From contig DATFGQ010000111.1 of the NCBI GenBank assembly GCA_035249305.1, positions 1 to 64,000 of the forward strand: a DNA stretch of 64,000 nucleotides, in the 5' to 3' direction. This document shows, in pieces, positions 53,777 through 62,897 of the stretch. The notes under the pieces were generated by a model. That model saw only the letters and a list, made by a program, of their open reading frames with translations, had not been told where the DNA came from and ran no database searches. The position numbers and the translations under genes were made by a program. Numbering within the stretch: position 1 is the stretch's first letter; every line of letters begins with the position of its first letter. Origin of the DNA: DASUNP01 sp035249305 (GTDB taxonomy: Bacteria; Acidobacteriota; Blastocatellia; UBA7656).

Positions 53777-55804
53777 TCACAGCGATTTGAGGAAGAGTAT
53801 CACCGAACGCTTGTCGGCTTCGCTCAGGGCTTGAAATGCTGTCCTGGTAGACGCGGCCTCATTGGCGTGACGCAGTATCGCGTCGAGGAACGTGAGCGAT
53901 TGGGCGTCATGCATCAGGCGCGTGCGCGTGCGGACTCCCCACAGCGGGGGCGTGCGCATCTTGTTGGCGGTGGACGGGGCGGTTTCGACTATGCCGTCGC
54001 CGGTCCCTATGTCGTGCAACAAGAAATCCCCGAACGGGTGGATCGTCTTATTGCCGAGCGCGGGGGGGATGATGAAGGTGCCGCCGTTGATCGGCGTTCC
54101 CGAGGGGGCCGTGACGATAGTGCGGACGTGACAGATGGCGCAGCCGATCGAGTCGAACAGCGTCGAGCCTCTGACTATGGCGGGATCGGGGGTGGCGCTC
54201 GTCTCCGCGCCTGGCCCGCGCGGCGGCGCTTTCGTTGCCCGCATGAAGCGAGCGAAAGCCTCTACGTCCTGGCCGAAGCCTTGCGCGCCGCCCGTGTCTT
54301 CAGGGTCCGGCACGGTGTCAAAGGCCGACACGGACCGGCCCAGCGAGGAATTCTCGTTCGGCTGTAGCGGGCTTGTGATCCCCAGCTCGGTTATGTAGGC
54401 GGCGGCCGAGAAGTGAATCAGGCTCGCGATTGAGTTCTTCCAACTGAATCGCGCGACGCGTGTAGAGCCGGGGGCTTCAAGCACCGGCACGACGTTGACC
54501 TGGCCGCGCATGTTCAGCGGCTGGCTGTTCGAGATGTTGATTAAGGTCTGGTCGTCTATGGCTTCGACGAACCCGTCGCCGAAGGCGTTGAGCGAGGCTC
54601 GGAAAGTCTGAACAGGCTGGTTGCCGTCGCCTCGCCAGTCGGCCATCAGGTCGGCCCCGGCCGCCGTCGTGAGCCGCGTTTGCAGCGCCCCGTCAAAATC
54701 CATCACAAAGATGTTCTGGTTGCCGTCACGGTCGCTATGGAAAGCGATCTGTGTGCCATCGACCGAAAAGGACGGCTGCGTGTCGACCGATGAGTTGTTG
54801 GTCAGCCGCGTCTGGCCTGTGCCGTCCGACTTCATCACATAGATCTCTTCGTTGCCGTCGCGATTGGTCGCGAACGCGATGCTCTGCCCGCTCGGGGACC
54901 ACGCGGGCAGTTGGTCGAGGGCCGGGTTATTCGTGAGCCGCGTCTGGCTCGACCCGTTGGCGTTCATCACATAGATCTCAAAGTTGCCGTCCCGGTTACT
55001 GATGAAGGCTATCTTCTGGCCGTCGGGCGACCAGGCGGGCTGAGAGTTAACCCCGAGCGAGGTGAGCTGAGTCACAGCGCCTCCGCTCGTGTCCATCGTG
55101 AAGACCTGAAAGGTGCCGCTCACATGGCGGGCGAAGGCGATCTTGTCGTTGTTGGGCGACCACTTCGGCTGCTGGTCGGGCAGGATGATGTTTGTGAGCC
55201 TCACCAAATTCGTGCCGTTCCTCGACATCTTGTAGAGCTCTGCGTTACCGTCGCGGTGGCTTACGAAGACGACTTGGCTGCCATCGGGTGAAAGCGACGG
55301 CTCCGTGTCATGATTCGCGTGATTGGTTATGTTGGTCTGGCCCGTCCCATCGGGGTTCATCACGTAGATCTCCCCGTTGCCATCCCTGGTGCTGGCGAAG
55401 ACGAGCTTGCTCGGCGGCGGGATGGTCTCCTGTATCCTCGCGTTGATCGCGTTATCTTGAATGACGGAGCCGCCCGGCGCAGAGATGAAGACGCCGAACG
55501 GGTCTACGTGGCCCGCCCTCATCTCGTTGACCTGGCTGATTGTCCCCGTGACGGGGTTGCGGTGGCACTCGGCGCAGGCCTGCCCGTTGAAGGTCGGCCC
55601 GAGCCCGTCTGCTATCTGTTCCTGCTCTTCAAAGGCCGCGCGGTCCTGGTCGTGAGTCGCCTGATCGACCATCCCGTTGGTCTGGTTGTCAAAACCCGTC
55701 GGCGCTTCAGCAGCGCCCTGACCGCTCACGGTCCCTCTAGGGCCTAGCTGGATCAGAACCATCGTCAAGAAGATCAACACTGCGGAAAGCTTCAAAGATC
55801 TCAT
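53777..55804 (-). CDS. Di-heme cytochrome c with inserted PD40/TolB propeller
   Basis: About 675 residues. A signal peptide (LSAVLIFLTMVLIQLGPRGTVSG) is followed by a heme site CAECHRNP. Then come six to seven PD40 (TolB-like) propeller repeats (ASTRDGNGEIYVMNPDG; SFSVDGTQIAFHSDRDGNQNIFVMDFDG). Then a C-terminal region with the second heme site CAICHVRT. The ends resemble the di-heme oxidoreductase (DHOR/peroxidase-like) family, such as LIHFSAAAYITELGITSPL and QALSEADKRSVILFLKSL. The propeller sits between the two CxxCH sites, an unusual layout. ATG 55804 has GGAG seven bases upstream. Confidence 0.85.
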   Translation of the reverse strand: MRSLKLSAVLIFLTMVLIQLGPRGTVSGQGAAEAPTGFDNQTNGMVDQATHDQDRAAFEEQEQIADGLGPTFNGQACAECHRNPVTGTISQVNEMRAGHVDPFGVFISAPGGSVIQDNAINARIQETIPPPSKLVFASTRDGNGEIYVMNPDGTGQTNITNHANHDTEPSLSPDGSQVVFVSHRDGNAELYKMSRNGTNLVRLTNIILPDQQPKWSPNNDKIAFARHVSGTFQVFTMDTSGGAVTQLTSLGVNSQPAWSPDGQKIAFISNRDGNFEIYVMNANGSSQTRLTNNPALDQLPAWSPSGQSIAFATNRDGNEEIYVMKSDGTGQTRLTNNSSVDTQPSFSVDGTQIAFHSDRDGNQNIFVMDFDGALQTRLTTAAGADLMADWRGDGNQPVQTFRASLNAFGDGFVEAIDDQTLINISNSQPLNMRGQVNVVPVLEAPGSTRVARFSWKNSIASLIHFSAAAYITELGITSPLQPNENSSLGRSVSAFDTVPDPEDTGGAQGFGQDVEAFARFMRATKAPPRGPGAETSATPDPAIVRGSTLFDSIGCAICHVRTIVTAPSGTPINGGTFIIPPALGNKTIHPFGDFLLHDIGTGDGIVETAPSTANKMRTPPLWGVRTRTRLMHDAQSLTFLDAILRHANEAASTRTAFQALSEADKRSVILFLKSL

Positions 55805-56434
55805 ATCAACATCTCCTTTCGTAGAGAAGGCCGTAGACACACTCCGCCCTAAGCAAGCCATCATTGCTTGAGCGGAACATGATTCTTTGCAGACGTATCC
55901 CTTGCCCGGTTTGCCCGATGAGTGAGGGTGATGGAGCGGAACGTGGAATCAACCCCGCGGCCGAGCCGTCATAAGTGATTCACAACCTTTTTTCTGTTCG
56001 TCTATTCTTTAGAATGGTGAGGCTGAGCTAATGCCAATCCTTCGGTTATGCTGATTGTGACACCCACATGAACGCTATTGAACTTACGTGCGGCGTTGCA
56101 CGAGTCGTGCAACATTCATTCCAAAACCCGGCGATTCACATCTGTAGGATTTATAACTAAGAATGCGCAGCCGGGTCCGCCATCTTGCCTCACGCATGAG
56201 AAAAGATTGCTTATAGCAGTTTGCGATTGGATGCGGCATCTTCTTCGGAGCGCGGTGACTTGTCACCGCTTTTGTGTTAGGAAAAACGGCGATGGCTAAC
56301 TCAAAAGCGCCGCGGGGTCTGCGCACTCCGAAAGAAGCGCTGCTATAGCGGCTTGATTCCTGGCCCGCGCAATGAGAAAGTGGCTACTCCTGCTTCACCG
56401 GTCGGGCCTGCCTTATAAAATCGGGAGGGAGTCT
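55805..56434. other. Non-coding or unresolved region, AT-richer
   Basis: Short ORFs exist on both strands but none has a ribosome site or recognisable product. The base composition is lower in GC than the surroundings. No repeats of the families described elsewhere were seen. Confidence 0.4.
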
Positions 56435-57124
56435 ATGGCTACCGCAGCTTCCGGTCCGAGTCCGAAGTGGTACGCCCCGCAATCGCGCGCACTCAGCGCC
56501 ATCGAATTCATCATCGGCGCTTCGATAGTGATAGCGCACAACGTCTTTCGAATAGTCCCGAATGAGGTCTACATCCTGGCCGTAGCCGGGTTGCTGTCGG
56601 TGCGCCTGCGAAACGGCAGGTTTTCGGCTATGGGGTTCAAGCGGCCCGCGTCCTGGGCGCGGCTGACGCTGATCGCGTTTGCGGCCGCCGCAGTGAGACT
56701 CCTGCTCGGCGCGCTCGTCATCGATCCGATCACAGAGCGCTTCTGGGCTCCGGCGGCACTTCCATCCATTGCAAGTGGGATCACCGGAAACATCTCAACT
56801 GCGCTCTTGCTGTTGTTGCGCGTCTGGGTGCAGGCCGCCTTTGGCGAAGAGATCGTTTACCGTGGTTACCTGCTCACGCGTGCGGCCGAAGTGGGCAAAA
56901 GTACGACGGCAGCCTACTGGGTGGCGGTGATTCTGGTGTCGATCCTGTTCGGTTATGGCCATTACTATAAAGGTCCGGCCGGGATAATCGATTCCGGCGT
57001 CGCGGGGATCATACTCGGGGCGGCCTACATGCTGGCGGGCCGAAACCTCTGGGCCTGCATCCTCGCGCATGGCTTCATCGACACGCTCGGAGTCGTAGTG
57101 CTCTACTTCGGGTTGGATTCTTGA
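56435..57124 (+). CDS. CPBP family intramembrane metalloprotease
   Basis: A 229-residue membrane protease of the CAAX/Rce1-like (ABI) family with about eight helices. The catalytic motif EEIVYRGYLL (EExxxR), FGYGHYYKG (FxxxH) and the final HGFIDTLG are intact. Roles include protein processing and bacteriocin self-immunity in other bacteria. ATG 56435 follows GGGAGGGAG; the longer frame from 56372 lacks such a site. Confidence 0.93.
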   Translation: MATAASGPSPKWYAPQSRALSAIEFIIGASIVIAHNVFRIVPNEVYILAVAGLLSVRLRNGRFSAMGFKRPASWARLTLIAFAAAAVRLLLGALVIDPITERFWAPAALPSIASGITGNISTALLLLLRVWVQAAFGEEIVYRGYLLTRAAEVGKSTTAAYWVAVILVSILFGYGHYYKGPAGIIDSGVAGIILGAAYMLAGRNLWACILAHGFIDTLGVVVLYFGLDS

Positions 57125-57132
57125 TCGGCGAC

Positions 57133-57138
57133 TATAAT
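57133..57138 (+). promoter_or_regulatory. Candidate -10 element before Rieske oxygenase gene
   Basis: TATAAT, 31 bp before ATG 57169. No convincing -35 at the right distance. Confidence 0.4.
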
Positions 57139-57168
57139 GCGGGCTAACTCTTTGGTAGAATCGCCTGC

Positions 57169-58323
57169 ATGACGAGCACCAAAAAAGAGAGCCTAACGAT
57201 GGGGCCTTCCGTCCGGGAGATCGTCGACAGCTACGACCCGCACGCGCCGCTGGACCGGGCGAAGACGATTCCCGCAAGCTGGTACGTCGACCCGCGGATC
57301 ATGGAGTTGGAGCGGCGGACGGCCTTCACGCGCTCGTGGCAGATAGTCGGCCGCGCCGATCAGGTCCGCGAGCCGGGCCAATACGTCACCTGGGAGCTGG
57401 CCGGCGAGCCGGTCGTAGTCGTCCGAGGAAGTGACGGGGTGTTGCGCGGGTTCTTCAACGTCTGCCGCCACCACGCGGCCGCCGTGCTCACCGAGCCCGA
57501 GGGGAAGACTAATAACCTCCGCTGCCCTTACCACGGGTGGACCTATTCGCTCAACGGAGAGCTGAAGGGCACGCCCGATTTCGCGGGCGTGTGCGACTTC
57601 GACCGCGCCGCCAACGGGCTCGTGCCGGTCGAGATAGGCGAGTGGGAGAGCTGGGCCTTCGTGAAGCTTGAGCCCGGCGGCCCCCGGCTCGCCGATTTCC
57701 TGGGCGCGGAGCTCACGGGGCAGATGCGTCGCCTCGGCCTCGATAAACTTCACTGGATGGAGCGGCGGCATTACACGCTCGATTGTAACTGGAAGGTCTT
57801 TGTCGACAACTTTCTCGACGGCGGCTACCACGTCCCCTACCTTCACAAAGAGCTGGACAGCGTTTTAGATTACAGCAAGTACGTGATCGAAAACGGCGAG
57901 CGGTTCTGCTTGCAGTCGAGCCCCGTGGTGTCCGGGCCGGCCGAGGCGCAAGCGGGCGAGGTCCGCAAGGGTGAGCGGGCGCTCTACTACTGGATATATC
58001 CCAACTTCATGGTGAACTGGTACGAAGGCGTGATGGACACGAACATCGTATGCCCGCGCGGGGTGGACCGCACCGAAGTCATCTTCGACTTTTATTTCGC
58101 CGACGTGTCGGAAGCGTCTCGCGAGCATAACCTCGCGAGCATCGATGTGGGCCAACGGATTCAGGACGAGGACGTGGCCATCTGCAAGTCGGTCCAGCGC
58201 GGCCTGACTTCGCGCGCGTATCAGACAGGGCGGCTGTCTGTGCGGCGCGAGGCGGGCGAACACCTCTTCCACAAGCTTCTACACGCGGACCTGAAAGCGG
58301 GCCTTGAAGGCCGCGACGGTTGA
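57169..58323 (+). CDS. Rieske aromatic ring-hydroxylating oxygenase, alpha subunit
   Basis: A 384-residue oxygenase component. The Rieske [2Fe-2S] ligands are in CRHHAAAVL (Cys-x-His) and CPYHGWTYS (Cys-x2-His). The mononuclear iron site reads DNFLDGGYHVPYLHKELD, giving Asp and two His. It is closer to choline-monooxygenase or carnitine-type single-chain enzymes than to naphthalene dioxygenase. No beta subunit, ferredoxin or reductase gene is adjacent. Start at 57169, or ATG 57199 with GAGAG upstream. Confidence 0.93.
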   Translation: MTSTKKESLTMGPSVREIVDSYDPHAPLDRAKTIPASWYVDPRIMELERRTAFTRSWQIVGRADQVREPGQYVTWELAGEPVVVVRGSDGVLRGFFNVCRHHAAAVLTEPEGKTNNLRCPYHGWTYSLNGELKGTPDFAGVCDFDRAANGLVPVEIGEWESWAFVKLEPGGPRLADFLGAELTGQMRRLGLDKLHWMERRHYTLDCNWKVFVDNFLDGGYHVPYLHKELDSVLDYSKYVIENGERFCLQSSPVVSGPAEAQAGEVRKGERALYYWIYPNFMVNWYEGVMDTNIVCPRGVDRTEVIFDFYFADVSEASREHNLASIDVGQRIQDEDVAICKSVQRGLTSRAYQTGRLSVRREAGEHLFHKLLHADLKAGLEGRDG

Positions 58324-58356
58324 TTGAGGATTCAGGCTCAAGCTTCGGAGGGCGCT

Positions 58357-58848
58357 ATGAGATTCTCACACGTTACGTTCGCTCTTTTCCTCTCTCTCGC
58401 AATCGGCGTGGCCGCGCCATCGGGCGGGCAAACGCCGGCCGGCGACGGCGACTTCGTGAGGATAAAGCCGGGCGATATCAAATGGGCCTCGGTGCCGGGC
58501 ATGCCCGGCTTGCAGGCCGCGCTGTTGGCGGGCGACCCGAGCAAGCTCGGCCCTTACATAATGCGCGTCAAGTTCGCGCCGGGCGTGATGACCCGGCCGC
58601 ACAAGCATTCGCACGACAGGTTTGTAACTGTGATCTCTGGCACGTGGTACACGGGGACCGGCGAGAAGTTCGAGCCCGAGAAGACAGAAGGGCTGCCGCC
58701 GGGAGGCTTTATGAAGCATCCGGCGACGGCGGCTCATTACGACGGGGCTAAAGATGGAGAGGTGATCGTCCAGATCAGCGGTATGGGTCCCGTAACCACG
58801 GAGTACATCGCCCCGGCCGAAGGCACGACTAGTAAACGTCCGCGGTAG
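58357..58848 (+). CDS. Secreted cupin-domain protein
   Basis: A 163-residue exported protein. After a signal peptide (FALFLSLAIGVAAPSGG) there is a single cupin: TRPHKHSHDRFVTVISGTWYTGTGEKF supplies His ligands of motif 1, and PATAAHYDGAKDGEVIVQISGMGP motif 2. Likely a small-molecule-binding or ChrR-like protein; substrate unknown. ATG 58357 follows GGAGGG. It starts 34 bp after the Rieske gene and may belong to its transcript. Confidence 0.9.
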   Translation: MRFSHVTFALFLSLAIGVAAPSGGQTPAGDGDFVRIKPGDIKWASVPGMPGLQAALLAGDPSKLGPYIMRVKFAPGVMTRPHKHSHDRFVTVISGTWYTGTGEKFEPEKTEGLPPGGFMKHPATAAHYDGAKDGEVIVQISGMGPVTTEYIAPAEGTTSKRPR

Positions 58849-58923
58849 GGAGCATTGCCACTCTCACATTGTCTGATGACTGCCGGATCGAGTAGCCGGA
58901 GAATAGGTGTTAGACTACGGCTG

Positions 58924-59523
58924 ATGGCTCCTCGAACGCTCTACGTAACTGAACGCGAAGAATGGCGGGCATGGCTTAAGGCCAATCACGCTCAGGTGAC
59001 GGAAATCTGGCTGATATATTACAAGAAGCACACGGGCCAGTCTTCGATCCCTTACAACGTCGCGGTGGAAGAGGCCCTTTGCTTCGGGTGGATCGACAGC
59101 ACCGCCAAAAGGATAGACGACGCCAGTTTCATGCAGCGGTTCACCCCGCGCAGAGACACAGGCAACTGGTCCGAGCCGAACAAGACGCGCGCTAGGAGAT
59201 TGATCGCGGAGCGCAGGATGACCGAGGCGGGCTTATCAAAGATCAGCGAGGCGGTCTTAGCCGAGCTCGCGCGGCCGCCTGCGCCCAGGGTGAAGAAGCG
59301 CCTGGTCGTCCCTGGATATTTCAAAAAAGCGATCGCCGAGGACCCACAGGCATGGGAGAACTTTAACAAGCTGGCGCCGACGTATAGAAGGCATTACGTC
59401 GAGTGGGTGGCGGCCGCCAAGAGAGACGAGACGCGCGCGAAGAGGTTGCGAAAGGCAAGAGAGCTCCTGGCGAAGAACGAGAAGCTTGGGATTAAACGGA
59501 TTGATAGTAATGAAAAGCCCTGA
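58924..59523 (+). CDS. YdeI/OmpD-associated family protein
   Basis: A 199-residue protein with the family's conserved EEWRAWLKANH, EIWLIYYKKHTGQ, YNVAVEEALCFGWIDSTAKRID and FTPRRDTGNWSEPNKTRARRLI, then a helical C-terminal half. YdeI homologues are linked to peptide and bacteriocin resistance. The last residues (GIKRIDSNEKP) and the TGA come from a type B repeat fragment, so the tail was probably rewritten by insertion. ATG 58924. Confidence 0.9.
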   Translation: MAPRTLYVTEREEWRAWLKANHAQVTEIWLIYYKKHTGQSSIPYNVAVEEALCFGWIDSTAKRIDDASFMQRFTPRRDTGNWSEPNKTRARRLIAERRMTEAGLSKISEAVLAELARPPAPRVKKRLVVPGYFKKAIAEDPQAWENFNKLAPTYRRHYVEWVAAAKRDETRAKRLRKARELLAKNEKLGIKRIDSNEKP

Positions 59524-59581
59524 AAGGGCGTCACCCCGCGCGTTGCGCCGGGCTATTGAATCCCGCCTCTTCGAGGCTCGG
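59508..59581. repeat. Type B element fragment
   Basis: AATGAAAAGCCCTGAAAGGGCGTC, then CCGCGCGTTGCGCCGGGCTATTGAATCCCGCCTCTTCGAGGC. It has lost both terminal inverted repeats. The left edge overlaps the end of the YdeI-like gene and provides its stop. Confidence 0.8.
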
Positions 59582-59650
59582 CGATTGACAATGGGTTTAG
59601 TATAGTTGATTAGGATCTCTCTATATAATTGGCCTCGGGAGGAGAACGGC

Positions 59651-60334
59651 ATGCGATCTTTAATACTGAGCATGACAATCTTCTTGATCGTGATAATCGG
59701 TCTGGGCGTCTCCGTTGACGCGCAGAATCGCAAGTGCAGGGTCACCGTCACTCCGCGCGCGGACGCGGGCGGCGCGTACTTCGAGATCAGCGGCGAACGC
59801 TTCGGCGTCGGCCAGGAGCTTCGATTAGAGGCCCTCAATCGCAGGACGGGTCAGGGCTTGATTTTCTTCCACACGCCTGAAGAGAAGAGTTTCTCGGGCG
59901 TCTTCATAGGCAAGGACCCGGACGGGTTCTTATACCGCGTCTCTCCGGGATTCTGGACGGTCACGGCCAAATCCGAAACGTGCACGGCCAAGACTGAGTT
60001 CGCGGTCTCGGGCGTGCCGACCGGCAACTGGGGCGGCGAGCAGGTCCAGTTGAGCGTGTCCCAGGATGGCGCGAGATTTACATTCGCCTGCTCATTCGGG
60101 GTGATAACAGAGCCGTTAGCCCCTGACGTGAATGGTAATTTTGAAGTCAAAGGCGCCCTCACCACGGTGCCGCCTGTTCCAGGGATTCCCGCTTCGACTG
60201 CGGAGGTGGTCTTCAGGATCTGGACCGATGGGAATGTAATGAGGGTCAACATATCAGTTCCCGGACAGCCCCCGCAGCCGGGCGGCTTCGACTTGACCTT
60301 CGGACGAGCGACGCAAATAATTCCTTGCGCCTAG
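59651..60334 (+). CDS. Secreted beta-rich hypothetical protein
   Basis: A 227-residue exported protein. A signal peptide (LSMTIFLIVIIGLGVSVDA) is followed by two beta-sandwich-like domains: one with Cys pairs (NRKCRVTVTPRADAGGAYFEISGERF; ETCTAKTEF), one Gly/Pro-rich (VPTGNWGGEQVQLSVSQDGARFTFACSFGVI). Function unknown. ATG 59651 after GGGAGGAG. A TATAAT lies at 59624-59629. Confidence 0.75.
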   Translation: MRSLILSMTIFLIVIIGLGVSVDAQNRKCRVTVTPRADAGGAYFEISGERFGVGQELRLEALNRRTGQGLIFFHTPEEKSFSGVFIGKDPDGFLYRVSPGFWTVTAKSETCTAKTEFAVSGVPTGNWGGEQVQLSVSQDGARFTFACSFGVITEPLAPDVNGNFEVKGALTTVPPVPGIPASTAEVVFRIWTDGNVMRVNISVPGQPPQPGGFDLTFGRATQIIPCA

Positions 60335-60346
60335 CCGGACACGCTG

Positions 60347-61099
60347 ATGATGATGGGAGAAAACCTGACAGACCCGACGGTGGACGAGAGGCTCGCCATT
60401 CTGCTCGGCTCAGCCTCCGTCGACACCGTCGACGATGTGATAGCCCTCATGCGTGAGATCGACGCCCTGCTTCCGGATGATGACGGGCTGAAGTGGTTCA
60501 ACCTGCTTTACCTCAAGGTGACGGAGGCGGTAAAGGACAACCCCACGGCGGGAGGCTGGGAGGACCCGCGATGGCTCGAACGGCTCGACGTGCTCTTCGC
60601 CCGGCTCTACTTCGACGCGGTCGCGGGGTGGCAGCGCGACCGGGAAGAGTCGGCCAGGGCGTGGCGCCCTCTGCTCGATTGCAGAAGGCGGGGCGGCGTC
60701 GCCAGGATTCAGTTCGCCCTTGCCGGGATGAACGCGCACATAAATCATGACCTCGCGATAGCCGTCGTCCAGACGGGCGAAGAACAGACGATCACGCCCA
60801 GGCGCGGCAGCCCTCAGCACAGGGATTTCGAACGGGTCAACGCGCTTCTGGAAATCGTGGAGGAAGAAGCGAAGCAGTTTCTTGTCACGGGAATTATCGG
60901 AGAGATAGATCACAACCTCGGTCGCCTCGACGATCTGGTCGCCTTGTGGAAAATAGGAAAGGCGAGAGATACGGCGTGGACCAACGCAGAGATACTCTGG
61001 CAATTACACCCTTCGCCCACTCTGAAGAAGAAATTTCTTCTGAACCTTGGTCGCCTGGTAGGGCTTTCGAGCAAAGGGCTGCTAGTCCCAACTGGATAG
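60347..61099 (+). CDS. DUF5995 family protein
   Basis: A 250-residue protein, cytosolic. The conserved core VTEAVKDNPTAGGWEDPRWLERLDVLFARLYFDAV, and AGMNAHINHDLAIAVVQ with HxxxH, match DUF5995. Late residues WTNAEILW and LKKKFLLNLGRLVG are also typical. The His pair could bind metal. Function unknown. It starts 12 bp after the preceding gene. Confidence 0.87.
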   Translation: MMMGENLTDPTVDERLAILLGSASVDTVDDVIALMREIDALLPDDDGLKWFNLLYLKVTEAVKDNPTAGGWEDPRWLERLDVLFARLYFDAVAGWQRDREESARAWRPLLDCRRRGGVARIQFALAGMNAHINHDLAIAVVQTGEEQTITPRRGSPQHRDFERVNALLEIVEEEAKQFLVTGIIGEIDHNLGRLDDLVALWKIGKARDTAWTNAEILWQLHPSPTLKKKFLLNLGRLVGLSSKGLLVPTG

Positions 61100-61126
61100 A
61101 CCGGAGCTAACGGCGGTCGCGCTCTC

Positions 61127-62026
61127 CTAAACCAGGAACTCTACGAACTTGTCGGCCACCTTGACATCGATCACCTGGAGCGACGAAGGCACGGTTATGC
61201 CGTTCGTCCATATCTTATCGTCAAGGTGTATCGCCGTCCCGCGCCAGTGGAACTGCATCTCACGCCCTCTGATTGCTCGCACGGGCGGCTCGGCCTCTTT
61301 GCCCGCCAGCCGCTTCGTCAAATAGCGCGCGAAGTTCTCGCGATTATCCTCGGCGAGGAAGACGAAATCCAGCCGGCCGTCGCTAGGGTCCGCCTCCGGC
61401 GCAAGGTGCAGGTTCGGCCCTATGAAGTTCATATTCATGGCTTCCATTAAAAGGTAAGGCCCCGACACGTCTTGCCCATCAATGGTGACTTTCAGGTTGA
61501 TGGGCGAGAATTCCGAAGCCAGGACTATCAGCGCGCTGATGTCGCGGTAGAGCTTATCGTAGGCGCTGCTGAAATCGTCCGGGGCTTTATCGTCTATGTG
61601 GTCGAGCAGCATCATCGCCCTGGTGAAGAGGCCGACCCCGAGTCCCTCTATGAATATCTCTTCCCCCCAGGAGCTGGTCGCCAGCCCGACGGTGAACCTC
61701 TTGCGCCGCGCCGTCGCCCACCCCTGTATCAGCTCTTCCTGCGGCCCCGTGATGCCGAGCGACTTCGAGATGTTGTTGGCCGTCCCCACCGGCAGTATGG
61801 CGATAGGCACTCCAGTACGGATCGTATGCGTAGCGACCTTTCGCACGGTGCCGTCGCCTCCCGCGACCGCGACCAGATCGCATGGCTCCTTGAGCGCCGA
61901 GCCGAAATCCTCTTTCGACGTGTGGTACTCAACCTCGTGGCCCGCCGCGCGAATCAACGTCTGAAGTCGCTCGCGCGAGTGGTCGTCGCCGCCCGCCTGC
62001 GGATTATGAATCAATATGACGCGCAT
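61127..62026 (-). CDS. Diacylglycerol kinase-family lipid kinase (YegS-like)
   Basis: A 299-residue lipid kinase. The catalytic domain has VILIHNPQAGG and the ATP-site GGDGTVRKVA. The LPVGTANNISKSLG motif is the LPxGTxN signature. The C-terminal half is the beta-sandwich (IDGQDVSGPYLLMEAMNMNFIGPNLHLAPEADPSDGRLDFVFL). The lipid substrate is unknown. It converges with DUF5995 and is divergent from surE. Confidence 0.94.
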   Translation of the reverse strand: MRVILIHNPQAGGDDHSRERLQTLIRAAGHEVEYHTSKEDFGSALKEPCDLVAVAGGDGTVRKVATHTIRTGVPIAILPVGTANNISKSLGITGPQEELIQGWATARRKRFTVGLATSSWGEEIFIEGLGVGLFTRAMMLLDHIDDKAPDDFSSAYDKLYRDISALIVLASEFSPINLKVTIDGQDVSGPYLLMEAMNMNFIGPNLHLAPEADPSDGRLDFVFLAEDNRENFARYLTKRLAGKEAEPPVRAIRGREMQFHWRGTAIHLDDKIWTNGITVPSSLQVIDVKVADKFVEFLV

Positions 62027-62139
62027 TTTCCCAGCAGTCTCCCGGTAACCCTTGATACGATGAAAGCGTGAGGGGAAAATGGATTATAACATCATGGACG
62101 CGGCAGATCATGGTTTTTGGGTAAAGGAGGTTGACGAGC

Positions 62140-62883
62140 ATGAGGATTCTGATCGCGAACGACGACGGCATCTACAGCCCCGGCATCCTGGCGCTGGCCG
62201 AGGCGGCATCCCGCTTCGGCGACGTGCGCGTAGTCGCGCCCGACGTGGAGCAGTCCTCCATGGGGCATGCAATCACGGCGACGCGCCCGCTCTCTTACAG
62301 GCGCACGCCGCTCAAACAGTTCGAGGCCTACAGGGTCAACGGCACGCCGGCCGACTGCGTCGCGCTCGGCGCTCACAACTGGGACAAGGTCGACGTGGTT
62401 CTTTCGGGCATAAACCTTGGGCTCAACATAGGCAACGGCATCTGGCATTCGGGGACGCTGGCCGCCGCAAAGCAAGCCGTCCTGTTGGGGCTGCGCGGCA
62501 TAGCCTTCAGCACGCCTGTCACAACCGACGAGCCGGACTTCGAGCGCATCACGCCATTCGTCGAGAAGGTCTTAGGGATACTGCTCGAAGAGAGCTCTTT
62601 AAGATTAGTTAACGTCAACGTCCCCGAAGACCCGAAGGGGATCTGCTGGACGCGGCAGTCGGTCAGGCACTACGACGGCAAGGTAGTTCCCACCTCCGAT
62701 CCGATGGGGAGACCGCTCTACTGGTTCACGGTCACGCCCATCGAGGAGATAGAGGAAGGCAGCGACCGCTGGGCCATAAACAGGGGCTGGGTCTCTATGA
62801 CGCCGCTCAGGCTCGACCTGACGAACGAGAAAGAGCTGGCCGAGGCGCGCGCGCGACACCCTAGCTACTGCTCGGGGGGTTGA
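62140..62883 (+). CDS. surE: 5'-nucleotidase SurE
   Basis: A metal-dependent nucleoside monophosphate phosphatase with a survival-protein role. The 247-residue protein has RILIANDDGIYSPGI (metal Asp pair), APDVEQSSMGHAIT, VNGTPADCVALGAHNW and VLSGINLGLNIGNGIWHSGTLAAAKQA. ATG 62140 lies nine bases after AAAGGAGG; the TTG at 62131 is disfavoured. In many bacteria surE neighbours pcm and rpoS, but not here. Confidence 0.97.
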   Translation: MRILIANDDGIYSPGILALAEAASRFGDVRVVAPDVEQSSMGHAITATRPLSYRRTPLKQFEAYRVNGTPADCVALGAHNWDKVDVVLSGINLGLNIGNGIWHSGTLAAAKQAVLLGLRGIAFSTPVTTDEPDFERITPFVEKVLGILLEESSLRLVNVNVPEDPKGICWTRQSVRHYDGKVVPTSDPMGRPLYWFTVTPIEEIEEGSDRWAINRGWVSMTPLRLDLTNEKELAEARARHPSYCSGG

Positions 62884-62897
62884 AACCTGCCGAGAAA

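Noticed and set aside
56078..56326. Short ORFs in the gap before the CPBP gene
   Set aside because: No ribosome-binding sites, overlapping on both strands and unlike any known protein.
59585..59629. TTGACA with TATAAT as a promoter
   Set aside because: The spacing is far too long (over 30 bp) for a single promoter; only the TATAAT is kept as a possible element.
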